Part shown: in pieces, positions 51,472 to 53,182 of the stretch
How positions within the stretch are numbered: the first letter of the stretch is position 1
Layout: each line of letters opens with the position of its first letter
Assembly: GCA_021162615.1 (NCBI GenBank)
Contig: JAGGYH010000052.1
Span: 1 to 53,182 of the forward strand
DNA: 53,182 nucleotides
Direction of reading: 5' to 3'
Source of the DNA: Candidatus Aminicenantota bacterium
GTDB taxonomy: Bacteria > Acidobacteriota > Aminicenantia > Aminicenantales > Aminicenantaceae
Translations under genes and position numbers: made by a program
Notes under the pieces: generated by a model
Databases searched by the model: none
The model's input: only the letters and a program-made list of their open reading frames with translations
What the model was told of the DNA's origin: nothing

Positions 51472-52029
51472 TTATACCATGCTGGTTAATTTTCTTTTCA
51501 TCTTTTTTAAAGCCCGTGATTTTCTTGCCAAAAGAGTTCCCAGCGGGACTCCCCACTCCTCAGAGAGCTCCCTAAAAGACCTGTCATCAAATTCAGTAGC
51601 CATGAGAAGGTTCCGTTCACCTTCATTAAGGGTTCCGAGAGCCTCAAAAACCATGTCCTGAAGTTGCTTGTTTTCAAAGATCTCTCCCGGGTCATGACCT
51701 GAATCCTTAACGGCTTTTTCTAAAGAACCAACTTCCTTTCTTTTTCTGAAGAGATCAACAACCCTGTTTCTGAGAGATTGATAAATATAAGCGGCCAGAT
51801 TCTCAATGGGAATGCTGATATCCGCTTTATCGAACAGGTTCAGCATAACATCCTGGACAATATCCTCTGCATCCCGGTCAGCCGCATCATCTATACGGCC
51901 TCTGACGTAACTGACCAGCTTCTTGTGCTCCGTACGAAAAAAATCAGCCACTCGGTTCATACGTTTCTCACTTTTGTATTCTATAACATATTCAAGACGA
52001 AAAAATGAGTTTTTTATTGCCGCAAACAT
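51472..52029 (-). CDS. ECF-type RNA polymerase sigma factor
   Basis: The 185 residues contain sigma region 2 (FFRTEHKKLVSYVRGRIDDA, DAEDIVQDVMLNLFDKA, NLAAYIYQSLRNRVVDLFRK) and region 4 with a helix-turn-helix (LGTLNEGERNLLMATEFDDR, SFRELSEEWGVPLGTLLARK), and no regions 1 or 3, as in ECF sigma factors. ATG 52029 follows AAAGGGATAAG; ATG 51960 is an alternative that starts just before region 2. The membrane protein gene follows 14 bases later, and a methyltransferase gene ends 12 bases upstream, so the three may form one operon. Confidence 0.9.
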   Translation of the reverse strand: MFAAIKNSFFRLEYVIEYKSEKRMNRVADFFRTEHKKLVSYVRGRIDDAADRDAEDIVQDVMLNLFDKADISIPIENLAAYIYQSLRNRVVDLFRKRKEVGSLEKAVKDSGHDPGEIFENKQLQDMVFEALGTLNEGERNLLMATEFDDRSFRELSEEWGVPLGTLLARKSRALKKMKRKLTSMV

Positions 52030-52041
52030 CTTATCCCTTTG

Positions 52042-52611
52042 TCATTGAGCAGCGGAAAACACGAAAAACCACTGCCTGTCCAGGAAATCAAAGGAACGCT
52101 CAAGCCTGTATCCGGCATTTTCCAGGCTTCGAACAATTTCTTCTTCTGTAGAACTGTGCCCCAGCCGGCTCATGAGCCCCTTCTCTTTTTTATTATCAAT
52201 GATAACGACTCTTCCTTCGGGCCGGAGAGCCCTTTTCAGCTTACGGAAATATTCGACCGGATTTTCTATATGGTGAAACGCATTTCTTGAAAACACAAGG
52301 TCCACGCTTTTATCCATAAGGTTAGTGCCTCCCTCTTCGGCAAGAACCAGTGTCAACTGCCCGTTGAGGTATCTTTTCTTTGCCTCTTCTCTTATGAATC
52401 CGAGGTTTTTTGCACTAACATCCACGGCATACACATGTCCCCTGTCTCCGACTTCTTCAGCAAAACGGAAGGTGAAATACCCCCCTCCGGAACCGACATC
52501 AGCTATACTCTCTCCTGAACGGATATCCAGATGACTGATGATTTCACCCGGCCGGCTCTCTTCGGAACCAGCCTTTTTATTGAACATTTTCAGCATGTAT
52601 TTTTCAAACAT
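52042..52611 (-). CDS. Class I SAM-dependent methyltransferase (type 11)
   Basis: The 189 residues show motif I GESIADVGSGGGYFTFRFAE, the acidic strand-2 end YAVDVSAKNLGFIREEAKKR, DKSVDLVFSRNAFHHIENPV and ALRPEGRVVIIDNKKEKG, a complete small methyltransferase fold resembling UbiE/ArsM-like enzymes. There are no arsenic-site cysteines. AAAGGAG precedes ATG 52611. It is first in a likely operon with the ECF sigma factor. Substrate unknown. Confidence 0.85.
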   Translation of the reverse strand: MFEKYMLKMFNKKAGSEESRPGEIISHLDIRSGESIADVGSGGGYFTFRFAEEVGDRGHVYAVDVSAKNLGFIREEAKKRYLNGQLTLVLAEEGGTNLMDKSVDLVFSRNAFHHIENPVEYFRKLKRALRPEGRVVIIDNKKEKGLMSRLGHSSTEEEIVRSLENAGYRLERSFDFLDRQWFFVFSAAQ

Positions 52612-52668
52612 TCTGTTTCTCCTTTTAAAAACACTTTCACTTCTAAAGACGGGAAAGGGAACGGATTA

Positions 52669-52698
52669 TTGCATTTTGTTAATAATCCAGGCTAATAT
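52669..52698 (+). promoter_or_regulatory. Predicted promoter for the cupin gene
   Basis: TTGCAT (52669-52674), an 18-base spacer and TAATAT (52693-52698) lie about 70 bases before the ATG. The region is AT-rich, so this is tentative. Confidence 0.35.
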
Positions 52699-52770
52699 AA
52701 TATTCATTTATTATTGTTAAGAGACACGATGAAAAGTTAAGGAGTATGCATTCATGGAAAGGAGATAAAA

Positions 52771-53142
52771 ATGGGAAAGGTCGTGAATATCAGCCAATGT
52801 TTTAAAATGTTCTCAGATACATTTTCGCCTAAGATTATAGGGGAATTGAACGGACAATACATCTTGGTTGTAAGATGTGAAGGAGACAAGGTCCCCTGGC
52901 ATACTCATGAAAATGAAGACGAGATGTTTTTTGTGATTGAAGGCGTTTTGGACGTTCTAGAAAAAGATAAAAAAGTAACCGTGAATTCAGGAGAATTCTA
53001 TATCGTTTCAAGGGGCACAGAGCACCGTGTGGTCCCGCAAGGTCTTGTGAAGCTCATGTTGTTTGAACCGGCAGGCATAGCTCACACCGGTGAGGTGCGA
53101 ACAGAAATCACCAAGAAAAAGTTTGACCGATTGGATGTCTAG
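52771..53142 (+). CDS. Single-domain cupin protein
   Basis: The 123 residues form one cupin barrel: VVRCEGDKVPWHTHENEDEM with the first metal-binding histidines and glutamate (HTHENEDE), FFVIEGVLDVLE, then VNSGEFYIVSRGTEHRV carrying the last histidine. AAAGGAG lies eight bases before the ATG. Proteins of this small family are found beside many pathways; the ligand is not predictable. The window ends 40 bases after its stop. Confidence 0.87.
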   Translation: MGKVVNISQCFKMFSDTFSPKIIGELNGQYILVVRCEGDKVPWHTHENEDEMFFVIEGVLDVLEKDKKVTVNSGEFYIVSRGTEHRVVPQGLVKLMLFEPAGIAHTGEVRTEITKKKFDRLDV

Positions 53143-53182
53143 AGCCATTTCGAGGATAATTAACCTGTTTCGCTGATTTTCT

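Noticed and set aside
1-53182. CRISPR arrays, rRNA, tRNA, insertion-sequence transposases and prophage genes
   Set aside because: No regular spaced repeats, no rRNA or tRNA signatures and no transposase, integrase or phage structural proteins were seen in the window.

Overview
The window looks like chromosome from a Gram-negative, probably anaerobic bacterium of moderate GC. A complete Kdo pathway (kdsB, kdsA, kdsD, kdsC) and undecaprenyl-pyrophosphate phosphatase point to an outer membrane with LPS. An F420-nonreducing-type [NiFe] hydrogenase joined to HdrA and a 6-phosphofructokinase with pyrophosphate-type residues point to anaerobic energy metabolism. An Hfq-like protein and a PadR-regulated FtsX permease with an N-terminal prefix domain are typical of Acidobacteriota and relatives. 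Placement near Aminicenantes/Acidobacteriota is inference from gene content only.

Layout. 1-1.3 kb: end of an Hfq-like gene and pdxA. 1.3-1.95 kb: a palindrome-rich insert between perfect 27-bp direct repeats, separating the convergent pdxA and pfk genes. 1.95-4.3 kb (minus): pfk, smpB, carD. 4.45-12.9 kb (plus): an origin-type cluster rpmH-rnpA-yidD-yidC-jag-mnmE-mnmG, a consensus parS, parA-parB and a bactofilin. 12.9-19.9 kb: the envelope-sugar run kdsB, a CTP synthase lacking its whole middle, kdsA, kdsD, kdsC, a phosphohexomutase, uppP and a mannose-1-phosphate guanylyltransferase. 20-23.7 kb: a POT-family peptide transporter and an AMP-forming acyl-CoA ligase.

23.7-27.8 kb (minus): a lipoprotein of alpha-galactosidase type, a DUF1573-rhodanese protein and a thioredoxin-CcdA membrane protein. 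28.1-33.8 kb (minus): arsR-type regulator, hydrogenase maturation protease, hdrA, mvhD, mvhG, mvhA. 34.2-37.1 kb: padR-permease pair. 37.4-42.7 kb (minus): accA, hisS, aspS, class II aldolase. 42.8-53.1 kb: a looser accessory stretch with a ChaN-PDZ protein, an S9 peptidase, two methyltransferases, an SH3 protein, an ECF sigma factor with its membrane partner and a cupin, mixed with gene remnants (beta-lactamase-like, sulfatase, sulfotransferase-like).

How it fits together. Many junctions are 1-17 nt overlaps, so long translationally coupled operons are likely. One unbroken chain runs from parA through the bactofilin and kdsB into the shortened CTP synthase and kdsA, physically linking chromosome segregation, cytoskeleton and LPS-core precursor synthesis. 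The shortened CTP synthase, still in frame and overlapping both neighbours, is the most unusual gene. The palindromic insert at 1.3-1.95 kb is the most unusual non-coding structure.
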